This document shows positions 8,588-16,991 of a stretch of 64,000 nt of DNA, in pieces; position 1 is the first letter of the stretch, and every line of letters starts with the position of its first letter. The position numbers and the translations under genes were made by a program. The stretch spans positions 1 through 64,000 of the forward strand of contig CASERZ010000004.1 in assembly GCA_949290515.1 (NCBI GenBank). The letters are read 5' to 3'. The DNA comes from an uncultured Christensenella sp. GTDB lineage: Bacteria; Bacillota; Clostridia; Christensenellales; UBA3700. The notes beneath the pieces are model-generated. The model worked only from the letters and a program-made list of their open reading frames with translations. It ran no database searches and had not been told where the DNA came from.

Positions 8588-8821
8588 TTAAATAACTTGC
8601 GGCGCGCTTATGTTGTTTGCCTTAGCCGATACGTTGACTTGATATTCTCCGCTGTCGAGAATATCTATATTTACGCTGACATCGCCCACGATGTTCATAT
8701 AGTAGCTCAAAAGCGTGCGTAAATCTCCTTCGAGTGCCTTTGAAAGACCTTCGTACGCGTAAATCTTATCCTGAAGCAATACTTTTTTTAATCTCTTTGC
8801 AATCTGTTTGCTCTCGTTCAT
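8588..8821 (-). CDS. minE: cell division topological specificity factor MinE
   Basis: MinD-activating partner that drives Min oscillation or release. The 77 residues contain the N-terminal anti-MinCD helix (SKQIAKRLKKVLLQDK) and a C-terminal dimerisation half (YYMNIVGDVSVNIDI). It lies 9 nt downstream of minD. No minC is present in the window, which is notable because MinE normally displaces MinC from MinD. Confidence 0.9.
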   Translation of the reverse strand: MNESKQIAKRLKKVLLQDKIYAYEGLSKALEGDLRTLLSYYMNIVGDVSVNIDILDSGEYQVNVSAKANNISAPQVI

Positions 8822-8830
8822 ACTTACTCC

Positions 8831-9619
8831 TTACAGTCCCGATACCAATCGTCTGATTCTTCCGAAAAATCCTCTGTATGCCCTTTCGACGTCGTAAATC
8901 CGAAAACTGTTGTTGATGATATTCATAGCAATCATATCTATCGAATCTCTGGACGACGAGCGGTTAAGGCCTATGCGTCCTAGCTGAGAATATACGGTGA
9001 TAGCGTCGTCTTCGGGTACCGCGCCTATTAGCGGAGCGCGCAAAATACGCGCAATTTCGCTCGCGCTCATCATCTTGCCTCTTGCGACAAAATCGCCTCG
9101 TACGCGGTTTATTACGAGATTGATAGAATTGAGTTTGTAGCTTCTGAGCAAAGCGAGTACCTTGTCTGCATCTCTTATTGCCGACACGTGAGGAGTAGTT
9201 ACCACTATAGCTTCGTCGGCACAACTTACCGCCCTGTGAAAACCGGCATCTATGCCCGCGGGACAGTCTATGAGTATGTAATCAAACAGATTTTCCACTC
9301 TGCCCACCATCTCTTTGAAGGCTTGCGCCGTTATCTTCTGATTGTCGTAAGCGTGCGCCGACGGCAAAAGATAAAGACTGCTCGCGTCCTCTTGCAAAAG
9401 GGCTTGATTTATATGGCATTTATTCTCTATTACGTCCGCCATATCGTAGATTACTCTGCTTTCCATTCCCATTACCACGTCGAGGTTGTTGAGTCCTACG
9501 TCCCCGTCAATCATCAGGACGTTTTTGCCTTTGTTGGCAAGACATATTCCCAGACTTGCGAGAATACTCGTTTTCCCCACTCCGCCTTTTCCCGACGTCA
9601 AAACTATTTTCCGTGCCAT
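8831..9619 (-). CDS. minD: septum site-determining ATPase MinD
   Basis: Membrane-binding ParA-type ATPase that positions the division site. The 262 residues contain the deviant Walker A SGKGGVGKT (9-17), Walker B FDYILIDCPAG and the C-terminal amphipathic membrane-targeting sequence YRGFFGRIRRLVSGL. AGGAGA precedes the ATG. It is the first gene after the mreB terminator and forms an operon with minE, the 60-residue protein and spoIVFB. Confidence 0.95.
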   Translation of the reverse strand: MARKIVLTSGKGGVGKTSILASLGICLANKGKNVLMIDGDVGLNNLDVVMGMESRVIYDMADVIENKCHINQALLQEDASSLYLLPSAHAYDNQKITAQAFKEMVGRVENLFDYILIDCPAGIDAGFHRAVSCADEAIVVTTPHVSAIRDADKVLALLRSYKLNSINLVINRVRGDFVARGKMMSASEIARILRAPLIGAVPEDDAITVYSQLGRIGLNRSSSRDSIDMIAMNIINNSFRIYDVERAYRGFFGRIRRLVSGL

Positions 9620-9789
9620 TTATCTCTCCTTAAATCAACCGACAAAAGTATTATAAAACCCGTGCAATCGAATAATATGAATATTTTTGTAGCACGTGTA
9701 CGATAATTGTCAAATATCAATTGAGAATATGCTTTTTCAAGTATGTCGATAATATTTTTATAAAACAGCTTTTTGAATAAAATAAGCAC

Positions 9790-9815
9790 AAAAAAAGTCG
9801 CAAAAGCGACTTTTG
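9790..9815 (-). terminator. terminator of maf-mreB
   Basis: On the minus strand AAGTCGC/GCGACTT stem followed by a run of seven T. Confidence 0.85.
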
Positions 9816-9873
9816 AATGTTATACCGAAAAGCTGTTGACTTTTACGTCAAATGCTGATTGTATTCGATTAGA

Positions 9874-10884
9874 TTATTTATAATTGATTACGTTGAGCAT
9901 TTTTGCAAAGTCGGTACTGTTTTCGAGAAAATACATACCGCCTCTCGAAACGACAGTCTGAGGGTCGTCCACCTTGTAATAACGCATCTGCATAAACTTG
10001 GATATATAGTTGCCCAGTCCCGTGAGATTTGCACCGCCGCCGCAAAGCACTATGCCCTCTTGTAAAATATCTTCTGCCAAAACGTCGGGTATCTGGAAAG
10101 ACATATTGTATATGATATGCAAAAGGTCAATGATATGAGGCTCGATTACGCTTCTGATTTCTCTCGAATGTATTACCTCGCTTTCCGCTCTTTGGCTACC
10201 GACTTTACGCACGTTTACGCGCATTGACATATTGTTGTTGTCATACATACTGCCGAGGTCGCGTTTTATCTTTTCGGCAAGATTGAAAGATATGGTCGAG
10301 CCAAGCTCCGTAACCATATAATCTGCGATAGCTTTCGTGAGTTTATCTCCTCCTATATCTACCGAGCAACCTGCGACTATTCCGTCGCGTCCCACTACGG
10401 CTATCTCCGTCTTAGAACTGCCTATATCGACGATAAAATGTCCTCTTCCGAAACCTAAAGCACCTGCAACCGCAAGAGGAGATTCGATAATGCTGACTTC
10501 GTTGACACCTGCGAGATTGAGGGCTTTTTCTATGTCTTTTTTCTCAGTAAGGCTTATGCCGCAGCCTACACTGACCAAAGCCTTTATTTTGGGTTTTAAC
10601 ACAGCATTACCGGGAAGGCATCTGGAGATATAGTCCTTGAGCATACATACGCACGCTCTTTCGTTGGTGATGACTCCGCCGTCGATGGTGTTGAGTATCT
10701 GACAGCCGGGAACGGGCTGACGCAAATATCTTTCGACGCCCTTGCCGCTCTCCAGCAATGTCATTTTGTTGTTTTTAGTGGCAACGACTACTCTCGACTC
10801 GTCGTTGACGACCAGTCCGCTTCCTATCTTGTGAATGCTTGTTTTGCTGCTGCCCAAATCTATTGACAATTCTATAGCTTTCAT
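9874..10884 (-). CDS. mreB: divergent MreB-family actin homologue
   Basis: Bacterial actin that organises side-wall peptidoglycan synthesis. The 336-residue length and the layout match MreB/Mbl: phosphate-1 DLGSSKTSIHKIG, VSVGCGISLTEKKDIEKAL, the IIESPLAVAGALG segment, phosphate-2 DIGSSKTEIAVVG, and the adenosine motif GIVLCGGGANLTGL. The phosphate loops differ from the common DLGTANT/DIGGGTT forms and VAGDEMD is changed to IGGDKLT, so it is a divergent member. An FtsA or PilM reading is less likely because there is no 1C subdomain. The ATG overlaps the maf stop. No mreC or mreD follows; a terminator does. Confidence 0.85.
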   Translation of the reverse strand: MKAIELSIDLGSSKTSIHKIGSGLVVNDESRVVVATKNNKMTLLESGKGVERYLRQPVPGCQILNTIDGGVITNERACVCMLKDYISRCLPGNAVLKPKIKALVSVGCGISLTEKKDIEKALNLAGVNEVSIIESPLAVAGALGFGRGHFIVDIGSSKTEIAVVGRDGIVAGCSVDIGGDKLTKAIADYMVTELGSTISFNLAEKIKRDLGSMYDNNNMSMRVNVRKVGSQRAESEVIHSREIRSVIEPHIIDLLHIIYNMSFQIPDVLAEDILQEGIVLCGGGANLTGLGNYISKFMQMRYYKVDDPQTVVSRGGMYFLENSTDFAKMLNVINYK

Positions 10885-11444
10885 ATTCTCTCCTGTGCGC
10901 CGAGCAGGCGATTGAGAAGTTTTTTCAGTTTTTCAACGGGAAGTCCGACGATATTAGAATAGCTTCCCTTGTATGAGGCTACCGCCTGCTTGTCCTGTAT
11001 GCCGTACGCGCCCGCTTTGTCCATCGGACTGCCTGTCGCGATATATGCGTCTATTTCGTCATCGCTGAGCGTCTTGAATCTGACCGACGACTTGTCCGCA
11101 AAGGTATAAATCCGACATTTGAAGTAAACCGCCACACCCGTATAAACGTAATGCTTTTTTCCGCTGAGTTCTCTCAGAATACGTCTTGCGTCCTCGTTAT
11201 CGCGCGGTTTACCGTAAAATTTCCCGGCCCTGTATACTAGCGTATCGGCAGATACGGCAAGTGCGTCAGCGTAAAGAGAAGGTAAGCTACCGAGTTTCAA
11301 AAGTGCAAGCTCAACTGCCCTCTTTGCAGGACGTCTTTGCGTGCTGACTTCGTCGACGTTTTGCGCCATTATCTCGAAGTCGCTTATCAGCTCTTTTAAA
11401 AGCTCTCTCCTTCTGGGAGATTGCGATGCCAGTATCACTTTCAT
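10881..11444 (-). CDS. maf: Maf/YhdE-type nucleoside triphosphate pyrophosphatase
   Basis: Housecleaning pyrophosphatase acting on dTTP/UTP or modified nucleotides. Motifs: N-terminal ILASQSPRRREL, SADTLV, YGKPRD, and DKAGAYGIQDK with the following GSYSNIVGLP. The frame is open to 11513, but the ATG at 11444 gives the normal Maf start (MKVILASQSPRR, 187 residues). A promoter (11470-11498) lies just upstream. The stop overlaps the mreB ATG. maf next to mreB/min genes is the typical Firmicutes context. Confidence 0.92.
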   Translation of the reverse strand: MKVILASQSPRRRELLKELISDFEIMAQNVDEVSTQRRPAKRAVELALLKLGSLPSLYADALAVSADTLVYRAGKFYGKPRDNEDARRILRELSGKKHYVYTGVAVYFKCRIYTFADKSSVRFKTLSDDEIDAYIATGSPMDKAGAYGIQDKQAVASYKGSYSNIVGLPVEKLKKLLNRLLGAQERI

Positions 11445-11469
11445 ATCTTTGACGTCTGCCCTCTTAAAT

Positions 11470-11498
11470 ATTCTATCATAAAATGCAAAGCGTTTCAA
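11470..11498 (-). promoter_or_regulatory. promoter of maf-mreB
   Basis: Minus strand TTGAAA, 17 bp, TAGAAT. It lies immediately downstream of the ppx terminator. Confidence 0.75.
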
Positions 11499-11511
11499 CA
11501 CTTTTAACCAC

Positions 11512-11543
11512 AAATAAAACGGGCAGACTTGCGTCCGCCCGCG
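11512..11543 (-). terminator. terminator of the Ppx/GppA gene
   Basis: CGGGCGGAC/GTCTGCCCG stem on the minus strand followed by TTTTATTT. Confidence 0.8.
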
Positions 11544-11567
11544 TTATAATCCTTTATAACTTGTCCT

Positions 11568-13097
11568 TTAGAGTATCTGCAAGTTTTTCTTGTAGGCTCT
11601 TCTGAAGTCTTGTACCGCCGTCATAGCGTCCTTGATTTCCAGCGAGCAATCGTGTCCCTCGCTGTCCGTCTTCATAATTACGCTGTCCCCGAGTACGTCG
11701 CAATCGATATTTTTGATTACGCTGGACATACTTCTGTCAAAGCTCTCGGCAATTCTTACGATTACGCCGAGCTTGAGAATTGCGTCGAAGTCTTCCTCCG
11801 TAAGCATATCCTTGTATCTCATAAACTCAACTGTATTGATATCTCCCTTTCTGTGCATAGACGCAACGAAAGCCGCCATTACGAGGTCCTTGTGAGATAT
11901 TCCGTAAAGGTTGGAGTTGAGAATAACGTAACTCGAATGTTTGTGGTGATCGTAGTACTTTATTCTGTTGCCCGTATCGTGGAGCATTGCAGCCGTACGC
12001 AAAACTTTTACGTAAGCTCTGGGCAGTTTGTGAAGCACCTTGAGCTGTTTGAAAAGCTGTATTGACAAATTGTATACCTGCTCTGCGTGCTGGATATTCT
12101 CGCCGAAGAAGTTGAGCAGAGAGTATATGCTGTGTCCCAATACGTCGGAGATAGGTTTTTCGTTTGTAGAAGGTACGGCATACTTGAACATCGCGCCCTC
12201 TCTCAATCCGCTACCCGATATTACTATTTCCTCTGCGTTGATTGCCTTGATAACTTCGCTTATTGCTGCAAGCGCGGCAGGGAAAATGTCCGCACGTACG
12301 CTCGAAAGACCTTTGATTTTCATCGTCTTGTCAAGCTCTAGTGAGCGGATATTTGTATAGATGCTGTTGAACTCGCTCTTGCCTACAACGTAATTGTGAG
12401 CCATAGAAAGAGGATATTTCTTGAGCATTCTGCTGATTTTGCCTATGTTTCTGAAAGAACCGCCTACACCAATGAGCTTGGTATCGGGCATAATGTCCTT
12501 AAGCCAGTCGAGCTTTTCGAGTTTTTCTCTGACATACTTCTCTATCATCTGAGACTTCTCTTGAGGAGAAAGCCCTTCTTGCTTGACCATATCTGTCAAA
12601 ACTACCGAGCCGAAAGGCAGAGTAACTGTATTGAGAATACTCTTTCTGTTGTAATAGATAAGCTGCGTACTTCCGCCGCCTATATCCATTATGAGACCTC
12701 TGGGGATATCCATCGAATTGATTACACCCTGATATACGAGTTGAGCTTCCTCTTCGTTGGTCAAAACCTTGAGGTCGATACCCGTATATGCGTGAATCTC
12801 GTCGAGAAAACTTCTCTGGTTTTTAGCTTTTCTGACCGCAGCCGTAGCGTAAGCGTAAATATGACTTACGTTGTTGGCGTCGCAAAGACGTCTGAACATA
12901 ATGAGCGTCTTTTTTGTCTGGTCGATTCTTGCAGGCTGAAGACAACGGTCGACTTCCATATCCTGTGCAAGTCTTACCGTCTCTTTTATATCGTCCACAA
13001 CCTGAAAATAACCGCCCTTGAGTATATCGACCAACACGAGACGAGCCGAGTTGCTACCCAAGTCGATTATCGCAATTTTATCCATATCTTTTTCCAT
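11568..13097 (-). CDS. ppx: Ppx/GppA family exopolyphosphatase with HD domain
   Basis: Hydrolase of inorganic polyphosphate and/or pppGpp. The 509 residues show the actin-like phosphatase N-terminus IAIIDLGSNSARLVLVD, the central MDIGGGSTQLIYY and GVGGSFRNI motifs, and a C-terminal HD region (TAAMLHDTGNRIKYYDHHKHS) giving the long GppA/Ppx form. An AAGGA ribosome binding site is 7 nt before the ATG. It is monocistronic, with its own promoter and terminator. The substrate (polyP against pppGpp) cannot be decided from sequence. Confidence 0.9.
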   Translation of the reverse strand: MEKDMDKIAIIDLGSNSARLVLVDILKGGYFQVVDDIKETVRLAQDMEVDRCLQPARIDQTKKTLIMFRRLCDANNVSHIYAYATAAVRKAKNQRSFLDEIHAYTGIDLKVLTNEEEAQLVYQGVINSMDIPRGLIMDIGGGSTQLIYYNRKSILNTVTLPFGSVVLTDMVKQEGLSPQEKSQMIEKYVREKLEKLDWLKDIMPDTKLIGVGGSFRNIGKISRMLKKYPLSMAHNYVVGKSEFNSIYTNIRSLELDKTMKIKGLSSVRADIFPAALAAISEVIKAINAEEIVISGSGLREGAMFKYAVPSTNEKPISDVLGHSIYSLLNFFGENIQHAEQVYNLSIQLFKQLKVLHKLPRAYVKVLRTAAMLHDTGNRIKYYDHHKHSSYVILNSNLYGISHKDLVMAAFVASMHRKGDINTVEFMRYKDMLTEEDFDAILKLGVIVRIAESFDRSMSSVIKNIDCDVLGDSVIMKTDSEGHDCSLEIKDAMTAVQDFRRAYKKNLQIL

Positions 13098-13135
13098 ATT
13101 CGCTTCCTTGTGTCTAAAAATTCTTTACCGCACTC

Positions 13136-13164
13136 ATTATAGCATACAAAAACCGCTTTTACAA
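13136..13164 (-). promoter_or_regulatory. promoter of ppx
   Basis: Minus strand TTGTAA, 17 bp, TATAAT with an extended -10 (TATGC before TATAAT). Confidence 0.75.
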
Positions 13165-13344
13165 TACCCATTTTTTAAAATCTATGCAAAAAAACGGCTT
13201 GAAATTCTGAAGATTTGTAATATATCAATAGGCTTAACAGCTACACGCCTTTTATAAGGAGTGACGATTTACTTATGTTTTATACATATCACTATGCGAC
13301 ATCGGTCGATTTTATTTTCCGCGCCGTTTGCGTAAGTCAGTATT

Positions 13345-13827
13345 TCAGTCCTGAGAAAATTCCGATTTGAGATTTTCGGCGTACTTTTCGAGATAGTCTT
13401 TTATTTCGTCCATAGCTCTGTGATATTCGTCCTGATTTTTGATTAAAACAGGGTCGGGAATCGCCTTGTATTCCCCCGTAGCGAGCGTAGACAAAAGCGC
13501 AAATTTCTTGTGATATTTGAGAGGCAAAAAAACTTTGTTGGAGCGCGTCATTCCTATAATAATATCCGCTTGGTCAAAGTATTTTCTGCCCTGCCCGTAT
13601 TTGAAGAGAGGCACGTGCGCGTCTATCTCTTCCTCGGTAAATCCCTCTCTCAGCAAAGCGGTTTTAGCCTTTGAATTTATGTGAAACGACTTGTTGAATA
13701 CAGCCGCACTTTTAATCCACGTAATATTTTTGCCAAGCACACCGTCATTGTCGACGATACGTCTGAAAACATACTCGCAATAGGGGCTTCTGCATATATT
13801 TGACATACAAACAAACAAAATCTTCAT
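13345..13827 (-). CDS. low-molecular-weight protein tyrosine phosphatase
   Basis: Cytoplasmic phosphatase using a cysteine nucleophile. The P-loop VCMSNICRS gives C7-x5-R13 and the general acid is D125 in AIPDPVL; the 160-residue length is typical. The sequence upstream of the ATG has no ribosome binding site, and a TAGAAT -10 box ends 7 nt before the ATG, so the mRNA is probably leaderless. It is followed on the + side by a condensation-fold gene in the same orientation. Substrate unknown; such enzymes often dephosphorylate capsule or spore-coat tyrosine kinases, none of which is present here. Confidence 0.9.
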   Translation of the reverse strand: MKILFVCMSNICRSPYCEYVFRRIVDNDGVLGKNITWIKSAAVFNKSFHINSKAKTALLREGFTEEEIDAHVPLFKYGQGRKYFDQADIIIGMTRSNKVFLPLKYHKKFALLSTLATGEYKAIPDPVLIKNQDEYHRAMDEIKDYLEKYAENLKSEFSQD

Positions 13828-13834
13828 ACACTAT

Positions 13835-13863
13835 ATTCTAGCATACAAAGATTTTGCTTTCAA
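13835..13863 (-). promoter_or_regulatory. leaderless-type promoter of the tyrosine phosphatase
   Basis: Minus strand TTGAAA, 17 bp, TAGAAT, then 7 nt (ATAGTGT) to the ATG, so transcription should begin at or within a base of the start codon. Confidence 0.75.
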
Positions 13864-13893
13864 TAGAAAATATCACGATTTGCCTTTTATCAC

Positions 13894-15165
13894 TCAATTT
13901 ATATAATCCAGCAACAAAGTCTTTATGTCATTGAGCAACGCTCTTATTCTTCTTTCGTCCTCGTCATTGCACTTTTGTGCTATGCACAAGGTAGGCACGC
14001 CGTCAAAAGTCGTGGACGTAAGCTGTATATAAGGTTTGTATTTTGTTGCGCCCGTCATAAAAGCGTCGGTGCACTTTGCTCCGTTGTACGCAGTCATCTC
14101 CTCTGTAAGTATACCTATGTTTGACATACCTATAAGAGGGTTTTCATAACCTATCCTGATTACAAGCTCGGCTATCGAAAAGGGAAACAGTCTAAACGCC
14201 AACGCCATCAGCGGCAAGCCGTAAAGTCCGCAGAATTTGTCTTCCTTGGCTTTTGACGTAACCTCACAAACAGCTTTCAACACTTCTTCGAAACTTCCGT
14301 CAGCCATTTCAAGCACGCAAGGCATAAATCCGGTGAGATTAGTCAACTCCTCCGAATCGTTGTCAGCCATATGGTATCGGAGATTTTTCATATTCGTTAC
14401 GGCAAGACGCGAATCATATCCGTCTATATACTTGCAGATGCACTTTGCGTATGCCGCAAGAAAAATATCGTTGACGGTTGCGCCGGCAGTCTTTGCCTTC
14501 GCCCTCATATTAGAAAATTCTTCTTTTGTAAACTTAATAAGATTGAATCGCGTGGTACAATCATTTCCGTCAGTGAAAGAAAACTTGTTTTTAATACCCG
14601 TACGCGATACGTTGACATAAAGTTTTTTAGCTTTCTTTCTGTCCTCTTCGCTCATATCTTTATAAAGCTGAGTATAGCTTCTGGTACCGTGTTTAAACTC
14701 AAGTCCGCTCAAATCCTTGCCCGAGCTGAGAAGATTGTATGCCTCGGTGAGCTTGCCTAAAAAATATTTCAAATCTCCGCCGTCAAGGCACATATGGTTG
14801 ACAATTACGGACAAAGCGCATTTGTTGCCTGATATATGGAGAATTATCTCAAACTGTTTTTTTGCTCCTACGGCAATCTCTTTTGCGAGCGCGGCGTGTA
14901 CGCTTTTTTGCAAATCGTCGCAGACTACGTGCCCTACGCATTCGCTTTCGGTCAATTCGTTGACTTTCCAATAAGGTCTTACCGGATTGTTTTTAAATGT
15001 GGATTTAAGCACGGGGTATTCGTCTGCAAGACGGTATACGGATTTTTTGAGATAACCCAAATTGAGAACGCCGTCAAAATAAAGTGCGGCGTGTACCATT
15101 CTGTCATAGTAATTTCTGAAAATATACTGGACCTTATCCCAGATTTCAGCTTTTAATTTTCTCAT
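13894..15165 (-). CDS. stand-alone condensation/acyltransferase-fold protein
   Basis: A 423-residue protein of the CoA-dependent acyltransferase superfamily (NRPS condensation, alcohol acetyltransferase and wax-ester-synthase-like enzymes). The active-site motif appears as NHMCLDGGD (H124, D128, G129), with the first histidine of HHxxxDG replaced by asparagine, which is tolerated in the acetyltransferase branch. GATVNDIFLAAYAKCI and GYENPLIGMSNIGIL resemble the later core motifs. No carrier protein, adenylation domain or CoA-ligase gene is nearby, so acyl donor and acceptor are unknown. GAGGT precedes the ATG. Confidence 0.75.
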   Translation of the reverse strand: MRKLKAEIWDKVQYIFRNYYDRMVHAALYFDGVLNLGYLKKSVYRLADEYPVLKSTFKNNPVRPYWKVNELTESECVGHVVCDDLQKSVHAALAKEIAVGAKKQFEIILHISGNKCALSVIVNHMCLDGGDLKYFLGKLTEAYNLLSSGKDLSGLEFKHGTRSYTQLYKDMSEEDRKKAKKLYVNVSRTGIKNKFSFTDGNDCTTRFNLIKFTKEEFSNMRAKAKTAGATVNDIFLAAYAKCICKYIDGYDSRLAVTNMKNLRYHMADNDSEELTNLTGFMPCVLEMADGSFEEVLKAVCEVTSKAKEDKFCGLYGLPLMALAFRLFPFSIAELVIRIGYENPLIGMSNIGILTEEMTAYNGAKCTDAFMTGATKYKPYIQLTSTTFDGVPTLCIAQKCNDEDERRIRALLNDIKTLLLDYIN

Positions 15166-15385
15166 AACGACCTCTTATAATTTTTTCACTACCTTTCCCT
15201 GATTTGCCGACCTGAAGCCGTAAATCAAATTTAATATATTATAGAGATATTAAAAAAAAGTTAAAAAAATCAAACAAGTTTATAATTTATCCATTTATGT
15301 TTTTCTTTATTTTTTTTACGTTTTCTCTTATTTATATAATTATTAATCAATATAATATGCTTAACACCAAAACTTGAAAACAATA

Positions 15386-15424
15386 AATAAAAGAGAAAAC
15401 TTTTCAGTTTTCTCTTTTATTTTT
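15386..15424 (-). terminator. terminator of the lipid kinase gene
   Basis: AGAGAAAAC/GTTTTCTCT stem with a TTTTCA-type loop and T-rich flank on both strands. The remaining gap (15166-15385) is AT-rich with nothing recognisable. Confidence 0.8.
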
Positions 15425-15437
15425 TCATATTTTTATT

Positions 15438-16358
15438 TTATTCTGCCGCTTCTTCTATGCCTTCGGGTACAAGGAACCTTACTGCTTGCTGTAAAATTTC
15501 CACTTCGAATCTGCTACCCTCTATTATCTCTCCGTCAAGGCTGATAGGAAAATCAGGCTTCTCAGCGATTATCTCGACTTTTTTTGCTTGTCTGTACTTC
15601 AATACGTTCACCAATGAAGCGTCATCGAGATGCAAGCCGTTTTTATAAGTGTTTATAAGTTTTATAAACTTAAAGCGCGATACGGGATTTATACAGCACA
15701 CTTCCATAAGTCCGTCGTTGTTTTTTGAGCGGGGAGCGCATTTATACGAGCCGCCTACGTACTTGCCGTTGGTAACCGTACAGAGCAAAATACATTTCTT
15801 GTTGAGTTCTTCTCCGTCCGCAATAACTCTGCATTTGTTTTTCATAGCAGTCATCAATGCTACGAAAACGCCTGTGTTGTACGCATTCTTTCCGCCGATG
15901 ACTTTTTTGTATTTGACATTTGTCATCGTCTTTGCCACTTTACTGTCAAAACCGAAGTGACACGCATTGACGGCATAGCGGTCTCCTACTTTTATAATGT
16001 CGATTTTATCCTCTTTGCCGTTGAGCATCTTGTCAAAATCGAGGAAATAGCTCTTGTCGCCGTAATACTTTATGTAATCGTTTCCGCTTCCGCAAGGATA
16101 TACGCTGAGTACTGCATTGGGATGCCCTACGCAACCGCTCGCGACTTCGTTAAGCGTACCGTCTCCTCCGCAGGATATAAAGAGTAAATCTTCATTACTC
16201 TCCTCGCAACGCTGGGACACGTACTTAGTAGCGTCTCCTTTGCATTTGGTCACATAAATTTCGTAGTCTTCGATATTTTTTTCTATAAGTTTCTTTTGAA
16301 TATCCTTCTCAGAGTTTCTGGCACCTGCGGAAGGATTGACAATAAATATTTTTTTCAT
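15438..16358 (-). CDS. diacylglycerol/lipid kinase family protein (DgkB/YegS-like)
   Basis: Soluble lipid kinase phosphorylating diacylglycerol or a related lipid with ATP, feeding phospholipid recycling. The 306 residues show IVNPSAGARN at the N-terminus and the nucleotide-binding loop SCGGDGTLNEVASG (GGDGT 64-68). The C-terminal beta domain includes FPISLDGEIIEGSRFEVEI. Monocistronic, with promoter at 16410-16438 and terminator downstream. The AAGGAAG ribosome binding site is unusually close to the ATG. Confidence 0.9.
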   Translation of the reverse strand: MKKIFIVNPSAGARNSEKDIQKKLIEKNIEDYEIYVTKCKGDATKYVSQRCEESNEDLLFISCGGDGTLNEVASGCVGHPNAVLSVYPCGSGNDYIKYYGDKSYFLDFDKMLNGKEDKIDIIKVGDRYAVNACHFGFDSKVAKTMTNVKYKKVIGGKNAYNTGVFVALMTAMKNKCRVIADGEELNKKCILLCTVTNGKYVGGSYKCAPRSKNNDGLMEVCCINPVSRFKFIKLINTYKNGLHLDDASLVNVLKYRQAKKVEIIAEKPDFPISLDGEIIEGSRFEVEILQQAVRFLVPEGIEEAAE

Positions 16359-16409
16359 CTTCCTTACTATCTACTTTTTTTGCACGCAAAAAAGCTATGC
16401 AATGTATAT

Positions 16410-16438
16410 ATTTTATACTATTGCGTAACGCGTGTCAA
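16410..16438 (-). promoter_or_regulatory. promoter of the lipid kinase
   Basis: Minus strand TTGACA, 17 bp, TAAAAT; leader of about 45 nt. Confidence 0.8.
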
Positions 16439-16458
16439 CTGATTTTTTTGATGCCCGT

Positions 16459-16926
16459 TTACTGGTTGGCTTTCTCCATATCTATTGCGATAGCGAGAAG
16501 CATTACGTCGAGAGCGTGCTCGGGGTTGGAAATATTGAGCGTGTAAACGTCGAAAAGATTGATTACGTGTTTGCTGAGAGAAGCGATTATGTTATTATTC
16601 TGGTCAACTACGGTATAATTCCAGCCGAAGAAATCGCCGTCGACTTTCCAGTTGTTGAAGTCAATCTTAAACTTATCTCCGAATATCTTAATACCTTTCT
16701 TGATACGTCCTACTTCTTTTCCGCCCTTGAAAATTCTGAAAGTAGGGAAAATGTCTATCATTTTTCCTTTGACCGCGCCCAACTCGTTGCCGGCAGCGTC
16801 GTAAACCACAAACTTTTTAGGTATTGTGAATTTTCCCTGGACGTCATACACTTCGTTGTTGTCCTGGTCATACACTTTGTACCTTCCCAAAAGAGTAAGC
16901 GCCTTTTGTTTGAATGTCAAAATCAT
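16459..16926 (-). CDS. LURP-one-related (YxjI-like) protein
   Basis: A 155-residue beta-rich protein of the tubby/LURP-one/phospholipid-scramblase-like fold. Typical features are the repeated strands RYKVYDQDNNEVYDVQGKF, VVYDAAGNELGAVKGK and FKIDFNNWKVDGDFFGWNY ending in a hydrophobic C-terminal helix (HALDVMLLAIAIDM). No enzymatic role is known for bacterial members; membrane or lipid association is suggested by the fold. AGGAGG precedes the ATG, and an inverted repeat TTTAAAGC/GCTTTAAA (about 16945-16967) separates it from the PHP gene upstream. Confidence 0.8.
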   Translation of the reverse strand: MILTFKQKALTLLGRYKVYDQDNNEVYDVQGKFTIPKKFVVYDAAGNELGAVKGKMIDIFPTFRIFKGGKEVGRIKKGIKIFGDKFKIDFNNWKVDGDFFGWNYTVVDQNNNIIASLSKHVINLFDVYTLNISNPEHALDVMLLAIAIDMEKANQ

Positions 16927-16991
16927 AATTTTCCTCCTGTCAATTTAAAGCGTAGCGTGCTTTAAACTCTCTTTAATATATTTTCTATTCC

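Noticed and set aside
9874-10884. Calling this gene FtsA or PilM
   Set aside because: The 336-residue length, the MreB-type order of motifs and the maf/minDE neighbourhood fit MreB; there is no FtsA 1C domain or C-terminal membrane-targeting helix.
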